The notes below the pieces were generated by a model, which ran no database searches, was not told the origin of the DNA, and saw only the letters and a program-made list of their open reading frames with translations. A stretch of 64,000 bases of DNA from JADLAT01 sp964348795 (GTDB taxonomy: Bacteria > Pseudomonadota > Alphaproteobacteria > Micavibrionales > Micavibrionaceae): assembly GCA_964348795.1 (NCBI GenBank), contig CAYGDY010000005.1, positions 51,885-115,884 of the forward strand, read 5' to 3'. Shown piece after piece: positions 33,476 to 42,639 of this stretch. Every line of letters starts with the position of its first letter. Position 1 is the first letter of the stretch. A program made the translations under genes and the position numbers.

Positions 33476-34323
33476 AACTTTATCCCGAACTTCACGCCCA
33501 CGGTTGTGGTGCTGTCGGGGTCTGTCAGGCCCTTGAGCGTCCCTACGGTGCTGGCCGCTTGCCGTGCCGCGCTGGCTGCGAGATCGCTTCCTGTTCCTTC
33601 CTTCACGATATCTGAAACAGCGCCCGCAAACGTGTTGCTGAGCGTTTCCTGCGCCGTGGACTCGGTACTCCCTGAGATATAAAGCTGGACAGGCAGGTCT
33701 ACGTTCCGGCCTGTGCTGTTTGGATCACTTGGTACAGTGATCTTTCTGTGTAGGGTGTAGGCGCTTTCCTCATGAACCAGACGTTCCGGAGAAAACCCTT
33801 TGGATGTGATTGTGGTTGTTGAAACAATATCGCTGTCCGGCTCTGGCGTGACCGTGAGAGACTTGTATTGGTCGTTGAGATGATTCAGGCGGATTCTGGC
33901 GTCTTCTTCCGAAAGGGTTTTATTGGCCACTTGCTCCCGTATTGCCATCTGTTCTTCTACAATAGAGTCGAGCGCTTCTTCAGTGCCTTTTGGATCCGAA
34001 TGGATCGGGGCTTGCATGTGGAAGGGGGCGGGCGCATGGGATAAGAGTGCTTCGGGCGATGACGGATTTTCGAGATTTTGGATTTTTTCATCAATCGCCC
34101 TGTTGAGAGAAAAGGCTTCGTTGGGCGGAATGGCTTCCTCCTGCACGGCAAGGCGGAGGGTTTCCTTTTCTTTTCTCAGTGTTGTCAGGGTTTCTTCGTC
34201 TGGTGTGGTCGTTTTCTCTGTGCCGTAGAGGGCAGGAAGGGCAGAGGAGTCTTCTGCCTGCCCCTCTTCGACCGGATCTTCCAGAATCAGGGTGTATTCT
34301 GATGAGTCGTTCTCGCTTGCCAT
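33472..34323 (-). CDS. hypothetical acidic protein, CtrA-box upstream
   Basis: Protein of 283 residues that I do not recognise. It has no signal peptide. Residues 1-60 are acidic and likely disordered; residues 45-160 are charged and helical with a probable coiled coil. The C-terminal part is rich in Thr, Ser and Gly and ends GVKFGIKF, reminiscent of a strand-rich or outer-membrane-type ending. It diverges from the 1300-residue coiled-coil gene, and two CtrA-type boxes lie just upstream of its start, so it may be cell-cycle controlled. Confidence 0.7.
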   Translation of the reverse strand: MASENDSSEYTLILEDPVEEGQAEDSSALPALYGTEKTTTPDEETLTTLRKEKETLRLAVQEEAIPPNEAFSLNRAIDEKIQNLENPSSPEALLSHAPAPFHMQAPIHSDPKGTEEALDSIVEEQMAIREQVANKTLSEEDARIRLNHLNDQYKSLTVTPEPDSDIVSTTTITSKGFSPERLVHEESAYTLHRKITVPSDPNSTGRNVDLPVQLYISGSTESTAQETLSNTFAGAVSDIVKEGTGSDLAASAARQAASTVGTLKGLTDPDSTTTVGVKFGIKF

Positions 34324-34339
34324 CGGGCGCTCCGGAGGG

Positions 34340-34354
34340 TTAACAGTCTGTTAA
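34340..34354. promoter_or_regulatory. CtrA-type box 1
   Basis: Perfect TTAA-N7-TTAA (TTAACAGTCTGTTAA), the full CtrA binding consensus known from Caulobacter. It is 16 bases upstream of the minus-strand gene start and about 200 bases before the coiled-coil gene. Confidence 0.65.
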
Positions 34355-34370
34355 TTGTAAATGAAAAACG

Positions 34371-34385
34371 TTAATTTTTTATTAA
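34371..34385. promoter_or_regulatory. CtrA-type box 2
   Basis: Second perfect TTAA-N7-TTAA match, 31 bases (about three helical turns) from the first. The spacer is T-rich, so a chance match is more likely than for box 1. Confidence 0.55.
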
Positions 34386-34550
34386 AAGCGAGGGGGTGAG
34401 GGGAGCCGCCCAAGCGGCAAAATCTGCCTGTGAATAACTCTGAAAACGCGCTTGCATGAGGCGCTTGCGCGTGGTTCCTTATACATTCATCTGAACAAAA
34501 TTTTGCCATGAATCCCTGTCTGAACGACGTACGGGAAGGAGACGGTTGCT

Positions 34551-37500
34551 ATGTCCAAGAGTGCCAACGAAAGTGCCAAGATCATCGCCATGGAAAGCAA
34601 GACGGTCTTGCCGGAGCAGAAAGGCAAGGGGCCGGAGGGGAAGACGTTGGACCCGATGACGGATGATTTGCTCTCTGCCATGGATCTCAAGCGGGATATG
34701 CGGGCTTTGAAAACGCATGAAATGCGGGATCGGGTTTCTGGTCTCGGGGCGCTCAAAATTTCTGTCAAGATGGAAAAGCCCTCACGGGATCATGGGCCGG
34801 ATACGGACAATGGGCAGGATAGGGCGTTGTCCGATGCGGCCTCGCAAGCACGGGAGTCTTTTGACGCCTATGATCCCGAGCCGGAAATTGACCTGAAAGA
34901 AGAGGGGATTCGTCTCGGACACCCGCTTCATGAGGCGCTGAAGCCGGCCACCATGCCGCTTTCCATGCAGGTTTTGAATTTTGCCAGCGTGTGGGGCACG
35001 TGTGTATGGATCGGGTTTTGTGTCTTGTACGTATTTTCTGCCTCTGGTTTTTCCACTGCTCCGCAGGATCTGGGATCGTTTCTCGCAGGGGTTTTTGCCC
35101 CGCCCGCCTTGCTCTGGTTGATGGTGTCCCATATAAACCGCAAAGCGGATGTACATCTATATGCCACGGCTTTGCGGGCTGAGCTCCAGACGTTGCTGTT
35201 TCCCTCCGAGGAAACGGCCAGCCTCATCAACAAGGATATTGAACGGCTTTGCAAGCAGGCCGCCGAGATTTCGGGTTCTTCGCGGGCGATTTTGAAATCC
35301 CTGCAACGGGCCCGCCAGGGTTTGCGGACGGAAATCCGTGATTTTTCAGGTGTTTCCAAGAAAACGGAGTTTCATATCGAGCGCCTGACGGAGACTTTGC
35401 AGGATCGGGGGCAAAAGCTCCTGTCGCTGACCGGAGAGATCGAGGGACGGACGGCGCGGATCGACGAACAGGCGCAGGCCGGTGTGCAGGCATGGGAAAC
35501 GGCCACGCAAACAATTTTGGCTCGTGCTTCGGACATGGAACGCGCTCTGGGAAAAGGCGCGGAGAATATTCTGGAGGCCGCCGACAAGGCGACAGAAAAA
35601 ACGCAGGAGATCGAAGGCCAACTCAAGACCAGTTACGAGAATTTGAGCGCAACGGTGGACGATGTCGCCGAACGTCTCGGAGATCTGAGCACCCGTTTCG
35701 ACACGCATACAACAGGACTCTCCGGTGCGGCGGACCATGTGAGCACCGAGGCCGAACGGCTGGGTGATATTATCCGTGATCAGATTGCGGGACTGGAAGA
35801 TGTCACAGACCGGACGATGGCCGCCATGTTGCGTTCTGCCGAGACTATGCAGGCGCAACGCCAGTCACTGGACGAGGGGGCCGACTCTTTGGCCCGTCAG
35901 TCGGGTGCGATTGCCGAAACGCTGTCCGGAAGCGTTGAAACACTGCTGGAAACAGTGGAGCATGTCACAGAAAAAACAGAAGATCTGGAAGGCCGGATTG
36001 ACGAAAAAACGGCCAGATTGCGGGATGTTGTAAAAGGCATTGCCAGCGAGGCGGGCGGGATCGAGGAGGCGGGGCGTGTGGCCGCGCACCAGCTCGGGGA
36101 AGCCCTGTCTCTGGCGATTGCGGGTTCCCAGTCGATTGGCGAAGCGGTCAAACAGGCTGTTGAAAAATTGTCCGAGGCCACGCAAGACGCGCAGGACGCT
36201 TCCGAAGCGGTATTGGAAACGGCTCATCGGGGGGCCGAGGCGGTGCTTGAAAAGGGACAGGCGCATGTTGCGGATATCGGTGCTGTGGTTGTCGCCCTTG
36301 AAAAGAGCGCCGGCACGATTGAATCTCTTGCCGTCAGAACACAAGAGCAGGTTTCTCTTTTTGCCGAAGCCGTGGAGGTTCAAAAATCCGAAGTGGATTT
36401 GTCCGCCACAGCGCTGGCGGAGCGGATGGCGATGGTCAGGAACGCCTTGCAGGATCCTTTGAAGGAGATTCGTCTGGCCGTGGATGAAGCCGACAAGCGC
36501 CATGAAGCAATCGAAAGCGTTCTGCGCCGGCGCGTCACCGACCTGCACGATGCTAGTGAAAAAGCCACAGCCAGTGCCGAAAATATCCGCGAAATCCTGA
36601 AAGGGCAGGCGCAGGAAATCTCCACGCTATCCGGCCAGATTTCCGGCCATGCCCGCACTATCAACGAACAGATGAAACTCCAGAAAACGGCACTGGCCTC
36701 CGAAATCGAGTCCACGGTCCTGCGTGTGGACTCTGTGCGGGACGCGCTTGCCCTGCAGGCCTCTGCGCTGGGGACACTCACAGACACCGCCACGGACAAG
36801 GTGGATGGTTTGCGTGGTGTGTTGTCCGCCCGTTGTCTGGAGATCGAAAGCTTTACCGACAAGGCCTTTGATGCACTTCAGGGGCTGGACCACAGTCTGG
36901 ATCTGAAAATCACGCTCCTGCGGGAGCGGGCCGAGGAAGCCACCCGTTCGGTTACTTCCGTGAATGAGGTGCTTGACCAGACCGCCTCCGGTATAGAGCC
37001 GGTTTATCTGAAGGCCACCCAGCAAGCTGAAGATTGCGAGGCGCGTTTTGCCTTGTTGAAAGCTGGTTTTGAGTCTATTACGGAGAGTAATCTTGTTCGT
37101 CTAGAACATGTGGGAACGGTCTTTGATACCCGTTTGGAGGCCCTGAAAACCGGTGCGGAAGAAGCAACGGATCTCCTGCGTCAGGCTGGAGAAGACCTCA
37201 AGGGGCGCGTGGGGGAGATTGAAAACGCCTCGGCGCGGGCTGAAGTGAAAATTCAGGATATTTCAACCCAGTTGTCCGATCAGGCCTCGGATGTGCATTT
37301 GATGACAGATCAGGCGCTGTTGAAGGTTGCCCGCATCCAGCAGGCGGTGAATGACCAGTTCCACGAGCTTTCGGCGTCCGTGGGGCAGGCTGTTGCCCAG
37401 ATTCAGGACACAGGGCAGGCCTTTGTGGCACAATCCGAGACGGTTCAGGCCGAGGCCCAAAGGATCGCGGTGCGTTTTGGCGATGTCACGCACACGGTGC

Positions 37501-38453
37501 GCGAGGAGACCGCCCTGTTGCAAAAAGCCAGCCAGAAAACCGTTCTGGAGACAGAAAAAATGGTTTCCATGGTAGGCCATGAGGCCGAAATCCTGCTAGA
37601 AAAGGCCTCTGAAACGCTTCTGGAGCTGAAAAAATCCGGCGACAGCTTTGCCGTGCGGGCGCGGGAAGTGTCCGAGCAGATGAAAGCGTCCTTGTCCTCT
37701 TCCGAACGGTATGGCCGCGAAATGCGCAATCAGGCGGGACTGGTGGCCGAGGCTTCGGCACACTCTGTTGAAAAACTGACGAAATCCCTGTCTGCGCTCA
37801 AAACCCAGATGGAAGGGATCGGCCAGTCTGCGGGCGATATCAGTCTGAAGGTTGAGCGGAGCCGTGAAAAGCTTTCCGGTGAGTCCGAGCGTTTGCTGAG
37901 TGTCTCGACCGCCGCGCTGGATGCCGCAAAGAATGCCGCGATGACCTTCGGGAAGCAGTCGGAGTCACTCTTCAAAGCCTCGCAGGACGCATCGCGCTTT
38001 GCCGAGGATATGCAAAAACGCACTTTGCGGGCCGAGCGGGACAGCTTTATGGGGTCGGCAAAGTTCGTCATCGAAAGCCTGCATTCGCTCTCTTTCGATG
38101 TCACGCGGATGCTGGAAGGAGAAATTTCCGAAAAAACATGGAAAGCCTTCCAGAAGGGGGATGTCTCGGCCTTTACCCGCCGATTGGGCGACATGGCGCT
38201 CTCCTCCGATAAAACAGTGCTGGAAAAGGCGCGGGATAAATTCATGAAGGACTCCGAGTTCCGGAATTATGTTCAGCGCTATGTGCGCCAGTTCGAGGAA
38301 ATGTACGAGCAGGCCTTCGAGAATGATCACGGGGCATTGCTGAGCAGTACGCTGGCCTCCAGCGATGTTGCCAAGCTCTACGGCTTCTTGTGTCTGGTCT
38401 CCGGCAAGGAAGGGACGGTGATGGAACGTAAATCCCTGAGTAAAGCGGCGTAG
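34551..38453 (+). CDS. very long membrane-anchored coiled-coil protein
   Basis: Protein of 1300 residues. The first 130 residues are charged and cytoplasmic in character, two membrane helices follow at about 141-164 and 174-193, and residues about 200-1250 are almost unbroken helix with heptad-like Ala, Leu, Glu and Gln patterns typical of long coiled coils. There is no recognisable HAMP or methyl-accepting domain, so it is not a standard chemoreceptor. A compact non-coiled C-terminus (residues about 1190-1300) contains DKFMKDSEFRNYVQRYVRQF. It could scaffold a polar or flagellar structure or brace the envelope, but that is inference from the CtrA-type boxes upstream and nearby flagellar genes. 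GGGAAGGAGACGG precedes the ATG. Confidence 0.8.
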   Translation: MSKSANESAKIIAMESKTVLPEQKGKGPEGKTLDPMTDDLLSAMDLKRDMRALKTHEMRDRVSGLGALKISVKMEKPSRDHGPDTDNGQDRALSDAASQARESFDAYDPEPEIDLKEEGIRLGHPLHEALKPATMPLSMQVLNFASVWGTCVWIGFCVLYVFSASGFSTAPQDLGSFLAGVFAPPALLWLMVSHINRKADVHLYATALRAELQTLLFPSEETASLINKDIERLCKQAAEISGSSRAILKSLQRARQGLRTEIRDFSGVSKKTEFHIERLTETLQDRGQKLLSLTGEIEGRTARIDEQAQAGVQAWETATQTILARASDMERALGKGAENILEAADKATEKTQEIEGQLKTSYENLSATVDDVAERLGDLSTRFDTHTTGLSGAADHVSTEAERLGDIIRDQIAGLEDVTDRTMAAMLRSAETMQAQRQSLDEGADSLARQSGAIAETLSGSVETLLETVEHVTEKTEDLEGRIDEKTARLRDVVKGIASEAGGIEEAGRVAAHQLGEALSLAIAGSQSIGEAVKQAVEKLSEATQDAQDASEAVLETAHRGAEAVLEKGQAHVADIGAVVVALEKSAGTIESLAVRTQEQVSLFAEAVEVQKSEVDLSATALAERMAMVRNALQDPLKEIRLAVDEADKRHEAIESVLRRRVTDLHDASEKATASAENIREILKGQAQEISTLSGQISGHARTINEQMKLQKTALASEIESTVLRVDSVRDALALQASALGTLTDTATDKVDGLRGVLSARCLEIESFTDKAFDALQGLDHSLDLKITLLRERAEEATRSVTSVNEVLDQTASGIEPVYLKATQQAEDCEARFALLKAGFESITESNLVRLEHVGTVFDTRLEALKTGAEEATDLLRQAGEDLKGRVGEIENASARAEVKIQDISTQLSDQASDVHLMTDQALLKVARIQQAVNDQFHELSASVGQAVAQIQDTGQAFVAQSETVQAEAQRIAVRFGDVTHTVREETALLQKASQKTVLETEKMVSMVGHEAEILLEKASETLLELKKSGDSFAVRAREVSEQMKASLSSSERYGREMRNQAGLVAEASAHSVEKLTKSLSALKTQMEGIGQSAGDISLKVERSREKLSGESERLLSVSTAALDAAKNAAMTFGKQSESLFKASQDASRFAEDMQKRTLRAERDSFMGSAKFVIESLHSLSFDVTRMLEGEISEKTWKAFQKGDVSAFTRRLGDMALSSDKTVLEKARDKFMKDSEFRNYVQRYVRQFEEMYEQAFENDHGALLSSTLASSDVAKLYGFLCLVSGKEGTVMERKSLSKAA

Positions 38454-38472
38454 TCGCGGCCCTTTCCTAGAT

Positions 38473-38514
38473 CCCCGCACTCTAAGCCTGCTGACGCAGG
38501 CGGCGGGGGTGGCG
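38473..38514 (+). repeat. palindromic repeat family C, copy 1, with terminator character
   Basis: CCCCGCACTCTAAGCCTGC pairs with GCAGG and GCGGGGG to make a two-stem structure. It is followed by GGCGGTTTTTTTG and lies 20 bases after the coiled-coil gene, so it may serve as its terminator. A related copy is at 63257 on the other strand. Confidence 0.6.
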
Positions 38515-38697
38515 GTTTTTTTGTATTGTTCTTATTGAGAGAACGGCTATAGCCCGACAAAGCCGCTTGATCTGGGCTCTAAAAACAAGGATAATCACCC
38601 TTTGAGGGAAAGTGCAGGATTTTAGCGCTTTTTTAAGATTTTTCGGTGCACCCTATAAGGACGATCCCATGAATGTTAAACGGTCAAACGAGGATGT

Positions 38698-39636
38698 ATG
38701 AGCACACTGATCAAGACAAAGTTTTGCGCTGGAATTTCAGATATATCAGATAGTTACAATGGATATATCATCGACCAGTGGGGTGTGCTTCATAATGGGG
38801 AAAAACCCTATGACGGGGTGCTGGAATGCCTGAAAGAGCTCAAGGCCCGCAAAAAATATATTATCATTCTGTCAAATTCCGGAAAAAGAGCGCAGGAAAA
38901 CAAGGATCGCCTCAAGAAAATCGGGATTGCCTCGACCCTGTACGACCAGATTATCACCTCCGGCGAGATGACGTGGCAGGGGATTCATGACCAGAGCGAG
39001 GGGATTTTTGAAAAACTCGGGAAAAAGGTTTATGTCATCAGTCGGGGCCATGACCGTTCCATCGTGAACGGGCTGGATGTCGAGATTGTGGAAGACCCTG
39101 CGGAGGCGGATTTTCTGATGATCAGTGGCTCGGATGCACCCGATAAAACGCTGGAAGACTACGAACCTATTTTAAAAATCTGCGCCAGAAAACGTGTAAC
39201 GGCCTTGTGCGCCAATCCGGACAGTCTGGGGGTCATGGGCGGGATCAATATTATGGGGCCAGGGACACTCGCCCGCCGGTATCAGGATTTCGGCGGCGTG
39301 GTCCATTATATCGGAAAACCGCACCAGCCCATTTTCAAGCATTGCGTTAAAATTTTTCAGGAGCACAATATTTTCCCCGGGGAAACGATCGTGATCGGGG
39401 ACTCCCTGTCCCATGACATTCTGGGCGGGCAGACGGTCAATCTGGATACGTGTCTGGTGAAAACAGGCATTCACGAGCCGTCTTTCCGGAATGCCAGAAC
39501 GCCCGCCACTATCGAAAAGGCGCTGTTGTTGCTGTCCGCGCAATATAACGGCGTCCGGCCGAAATATCTGGTGGGGTCCTTGCGCTGGGGCAACCCCTTG
39601 CCGGACCGCAAGCACAAAAAACGCGGCCTGCGGTAG
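38698..39636 (+). CDS. HAD-superfamily class IIA hydrolase (TIGR01459-type)
   Basis: Protein of 312 residues. HAD motif I is IIDQWGVLHNG, with Trp in place of the usual second residue but with the catalytic Asp; motif II is IIILSNSGKRA and motif IV is VIGDSLSHDILGG. The C2-type cap between is typical of NagD-like hydrolases. The alphaproteobacterial TIGR01459 family has this DxWGVLHxG signature; its physiological substrate is unknown. It ends 49 bases before the convergent flaF. Confidence 0.88.
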   Translation: MSTLIKTKFCAGISDISDSYNGYIIDQWGVLHNGEKPYDGVLECLKELKARKKYIIILSNSGKRAQENKDRLKKIGIASTLYDQIITSGEMTWQGIHDQSEGIFEKLGKKVYVISRGHDRSIVNGLDVEIVEDPAEADFLMISGSDAPDKTLEDYEPILKICARKRVTALCANPDSLGVMGGINIMGPGTLARRYQDFGGVVHYIGKPHQPIFKHCVKIFQEHNIFPGETIVIGDSLSHDILGGQTVNLDTCLVKTGIHEPSFRNARTPATIEKALLLLSAQYNGVRPKYLVGSLRWGNPLPDRKHKKRGLR

Positions 39637-39685
39637 CGAGAGTCCTTCCAAATAAGAACGATACAAATATAAAAACAAACAGTTT

Positions 39686-40117
39686 TTAAGAGGTTTTGCT
39701 TTGCTCGGACGCTTCCGCCGGTTGCTTTGCCATGAGGCCTGCCGCGATGTCCTGATTGATGCTGATGAGGATATCGAGCTTGTCTTTTTCTGGTTTTGAC
39801 AGAATATCTATCTCCCGTTTGAAGATAAAATTAGCGAGATTGACAATGTTGCTCCGGAGGTCATTGGGCCTGTTGCCTTCGGGGTTTTCGAGCGCCGTAT
39901 CGTAAAACAGCATCCAGATTTGCCGGTTATTCTGGAGGGTCATCTGGAGTTGCTCTGGCGTAACATTGTCCCAGTTTTCCTGCAGATCCTTGAGTGTTTT
40001 GGCAGATTTGAGCAGGACACGGCCTTCGAGCTCGCGCTGGTCCGGTGTGTGCTTTTGGGCGTGGGCGCCATAAGCGTCCGCGGCTTTGGCGTAAGGGTTA
40101 GTGGGCGTTGAGGGCAT
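39686..40117 (-). CDS. flaF: flagellar biosynthesis regulator FlaF
   Basis: Protein of 143 residues with the FlaF pattern NPYAKAADAYG near the start, then LLKSAKTLKDLQENWDN and NRQIWMLFYDTALENPEG. In Caulobacter FlaF is needed for flagellin production and acts opposite to FlbT. The start at MPSTPTNPYAKA is preferred because AAGGGAG is at a proper distance. It overlaps the flbT stop by 20 bases, so translation is coupled. The C-terminal 20 residues are low-complexity. Confidence 0.93.
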   Translation of the reverse strand: MPSTPTNPYAKAADAYGAHAQKHTPDQRELEGRVLLKSAKTLKDLQENWDNVTPEQLQMTLQNNRQIWMLFYDTALENPEGNRPNDLRSNIVNLANFIFKREIDILSKPEKDKLDILISINQDIAAGLMAKQPAEASEQSKTS

Positions 40118-40493
40118 GGTCAATGAGCTCCCTTTCATGATCGATCAGTTGTCTGGCTATTTTCATGGCTTTATAGTAGTGGTCATTGATAATTTCATCG
40201 TTGATCTGCATAAAGAAAAGGGCTGTGCTGGGCGCCGCCGTCTGGATCTCTTTCAGGAGCTCGAAATAGGGCTTATGGTATTCTTGCGGCGTTTTGGCCA
40301 GATACATACACTGAATGAAAAAATAGATTTTCTTGCAGGGCGAGTCGGCGTCTTCTTCCTTCATGACATCCTTTTCGCGCAGGATGGGGGCATTCCCTGC
40401 AATATGCAAGCGGGCGCGCTGACCATCATTGCTGAGGACGGCCTCACCAATCAGAACTTTTTCACCAGGTTTGAGATCAAGGACAAGTGCCAT
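40098..40493 (-). CDS. flbT: flagellin post-transcriptional repressor FlbT
   Basis: Protein of 131 residues starting MALVLDLKPGEKVLIGEAVL, the FlbT signature, and including YFFIQCMYLAKTPQEY. In Caulobacter FlbT binds the 5' leader of flagellin mRNA and speeds its decay when hook assembly is incomplete. It lies between flagellin and flaF, as in other alphaproteobacteria. AAAGGAAG precedes the ATG. Confidence 0.95.
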   Translation of the reverse strand: MALVLDLKPGEKVLIGEAVLSNDGQRARLHIAGNAPILREKDVMKEEDADSPCKKIYFFIQCMYLAKTPQEYHKPYFELLKEIQTAAPSTALFFMQINDEIINDHYYKAMKIARQLIDHERELIDHALNAH

Positions 40494-40620
40494 GGAATTC
40501 TTCCTTTCAGACAGGGGACAGGGGCTTCTGCCTGCGTCCTTTCAGGATAACAAAACAGGATTAAAAAAGAAATAAAATCGTTTTGATATGCACAAAAAAA
40601 CAAAGGAACGGTACAAAAAA

Positions 40621-40645
40621 AAGCCGAGGCGTTCTGCCTCGGCTT
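40621..40645 (-). terminator. rho-independent terminator of flagellin
   Basis: AAGCCGAGGC-N5-GCCTCGGCTT gives a 10-base-pair GC-rich stem, followed on the minus strand by a run of about eight Ts. It lies 34 bases after the flagellin stop. Confidence 0.9.
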
Positions 40646-40678
40646 TTGTGATGAGGGGCAATGCCCTGTCTTTTAAAA

Positions 40679-42415
40679 CTAGAACAACCGCAGAACCGAT
40701 TGCTGGGACTGAGACGCCAGAGACAAGGATGTCACACCCAGTGTCTGCCGTGTCTGCAAGGCCAGCAGGTTTGCACCTTCTTCGTTCTGGTCGGCGACCA
40801 CGAGCTTGTCATGGCCTTCGTTCAGGTTGTTAACGGTGTTTTTCGTGAAGTCTTCCCGTGTTTGCAGGATAGCCAGATCGTTGGCGATCGACCCCCCGAA
40901 GTCACGGATGGAGGCGGTGGCTGTTCTGATCTCGGACAGCGCGCCGTCAACCGTATCGGCCCGACCGAAGTTCGCGGCGGCAATCCCCAGACCTGCAGAG
41001 GTGAAGGTTACGCCCTCTGTGATCAGCGAGTTGGAACGGTCTTCGTTGAAGAACGTTGTCAAATCATCGCCGTTCAGGAGGTTCACCCCACGGTAGCCGG
41101 AGTCGGACACCAAGGCATCAATCTGATCACGAATATTGTTATAATCGCTTTCAAGTTGTGCGAGGTTACCCGCCGCGGCGCCCAGCTGGATGCTTTCAGA
41201 CGCACTGCTGTTCGCCGTAGCATCTGTGGCAAGCAAGGGGCTTACAGAGTCTCTGATACCAATACCAAGTTCGGCCGTATCAAGACTGACAGCGACATCG
41301 GCCCCTGCAGAGTCTATGACGCTGACCTGAACGCTGGTGACGGTCGAGTCAATCGCACGAATGTTCAATTGGCCCGTTGTTTCATCAAAGGTGGCATTGA
41401 GGTACGTGTTCAGGCTGGTATTGCTGTTGATCCCATCAATCAAGTCCTGAATGGTGGCCGCATTGGGGGTTGTGGCAACGGCAACGGCCGTTTTCCCATT
41501 GACCGCAATGTTGATGGTATCACCTGTGCTTCCTGCGAAGATATCGTTGGCCGCTCCGGAAGAAACGCTGGAGAGGTCCGTCAAAATAGTGCTTCGTGTG
41601 GCGATTTCATCTGTCGTAATGTCATAGAGACTGACAGTCTGCAAGGAGGCATTGGCGCCCACTGTGAGCCGCACCTCGTCAGCCGCGTTTGTCGTCAGTT
41701 CGTTTGAACGGCCATTCGTGACAAAGCTTCCAAAGCCCAGCGCATTGGCCAGACTGTTGTCGGCGGCCAGTGTGTTGGCGTTGGATTCGAAGTCAATCTC
41801 GAAGAGGTTTCCGTTTTTCTCTGTGATTTCCAGCTGACCGTCATCGTTCAGTTTGGCGGCAAATACTGTATTGCCGTCGGCATCCACGATGGAGTTGATC
41901 TGTGTGACGAGCTGATCGGAGCTTGTGGCATCGAACGGGGCCGCAACGGCCGTAATGATCTGGATGTTTTGTGTTGCTACGGTGCCGTCAGAGTCAATAA
42001 AGCTGAAGACCAGATCGTCTGTCGATGTAATACCCGTCAGGTCTGTCAGGTCATCCACGCCGGACAGATCCACGCCGCCCGTGACCTTTGCTTCCTGTTG
42101 TGAACCAGCCAGCGCTTCACGGGCTTGCTGGGCCACAGAATCAGCCTGTTCCACAAGTGTTGTCAGGGATTCAACGGCGGTGTTGGCTTGTTTGATCGAG
42201 GTGATGGACTGGCCAATCCCGTCGAGCAGACGGGTCAGGTCGCCCGCACGGTTGCCGAGAGACTGGGCCGCAAAGAAGTTCTGCGGGTTATCCAGCGCGG
42301 AGTTGACTTTTAGACCCGTAGCCAAGCGAAGCTGGGTCTTGTCAATCAGGCTCTGTGTGTTTTGAAGTGAGAGGAGGTTGTTCCGCAACGCGGCGGTCAA
42401 TACGACGTCTGACAT
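40679..42415 (-). CDS. flagellin
   Basis: Filament protein of 578 residues. The N-terminal D0/D1 helix region (NLLSLQNTQSLIDKTQLRLA then GLKVNSALDNPQNFFAAQSL) and the C-terminal part (TASIRDFGGSIANDLAILQT, ending SLASQSQQSVLRLF) are conserved. The centre (about residues 130-430) is a long Thr/Ala/Asp-rich variable insert that would form surface domains D2/D3, making this about twice the length of Caulobacter flagellins. AAAGGAC lies nine bases upstream of the ATG. It is a single flagellin gene in this window, with flbT-flaF next to it. Confidence 0.96.
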   Translation of the reverse strand: MSDVVLTAALRNNLLSLQNTQSLIDKTQLRLATGLKVNSALDNPQNFFAAQSLGNRAGDLTRLLDGIGQSITSIKQANTAVESLTTLVEQADSVAQQAREALAGSQQEAKVTGGVDLSGVDDLTDLTGITSTDDLVFSFIDSDGTVATQNIQIITAVAAPFDATSSDQLVTQINSIVDADGNTVFAAKLNDDGQLEITEKNGNLFEIDFESNANTLAADNSLANALGFGSFVTNGRSNELTTNAADEVRLTVGANASLQTVSLYDITTDEIATRSTILTDLSSVSSGAANDIFAGSTGDTINIAVNGKTAVAVATTPNAATIQDLIDGINSNTSLNTYLNATFDETTGQLNIRAIDSTVTSVQVSVIDSAGADVAVSLDTAELGIGIRDSVSPLLATDATANSSASESIQLGAAAGNLAQLESDYNNIRDQIDALVSDSGYRGVNLLNGDDLTTFFNEDRSNSLITEGVTFTSAGLGIAAANFGRADTVDGALSEIRTATASIRDFGGSIANDLAILQTREDFTKNTVNNLNEGHDKLVVADQNEEGANLLALQTRQTLGVTSLSLASQSQQSVLRLF

Positions 42416-42489
42416 GATTTTAGTCCTTTCCTAGGGTTTATGTATGCTTACTGCATTGAGGCCCCATACTGTGACCCCGTTCTCTCCAG

Positions 42490-42519
42490 AATATAACACA
42501 AAAATTAAAAGGGTGTTAA
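42490..42519 (-). promoter_or_regulatory. putative flagellin promoter with CtrA-type box
   Basis: On the minus strand TTAACA and TATATT are 18 bases apart. A perfect TTAA-N7-TTAA box (42505-42519) covers the -35 element, the activator position at CtrA-dependent promoters. The 5' leader would be about 70 bases, enough for FlbT-type leader control. Confidence 0.6.
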
Positions 42520-42554
42520 GAGGTAATATAATTTTGCACAGGCATTTTTCCCTT

Positions 42555-42566
42555 TATGGCGCCATA
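42555..42566. promoter_or_regulatory. 12-base palindrome between flagellin and RTX gene
   Basis: TATGGCGCCATA is a perfect palindrome. It lies 36 bases upstream of the flagellin -35 and 74 bases before the RTX gene start. It may be an operator; no factor is known. Confidence 0.3.
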
Positions 42567-42639
42567 GGGTTCCCAAGGTTGTAGAATCGCTGTAGTGTGG
42601 CAGGGTGTGTAAGGCGTGATTTACAGGGAGAATGAGAGA

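Noticed and set aside
42541..42600. Sigma-54 promoter before flagellin or the RTX gene
   Set aside because: No GG and GC pair with 10-base spacing was found on either strand, unlike at flgI and flgF.
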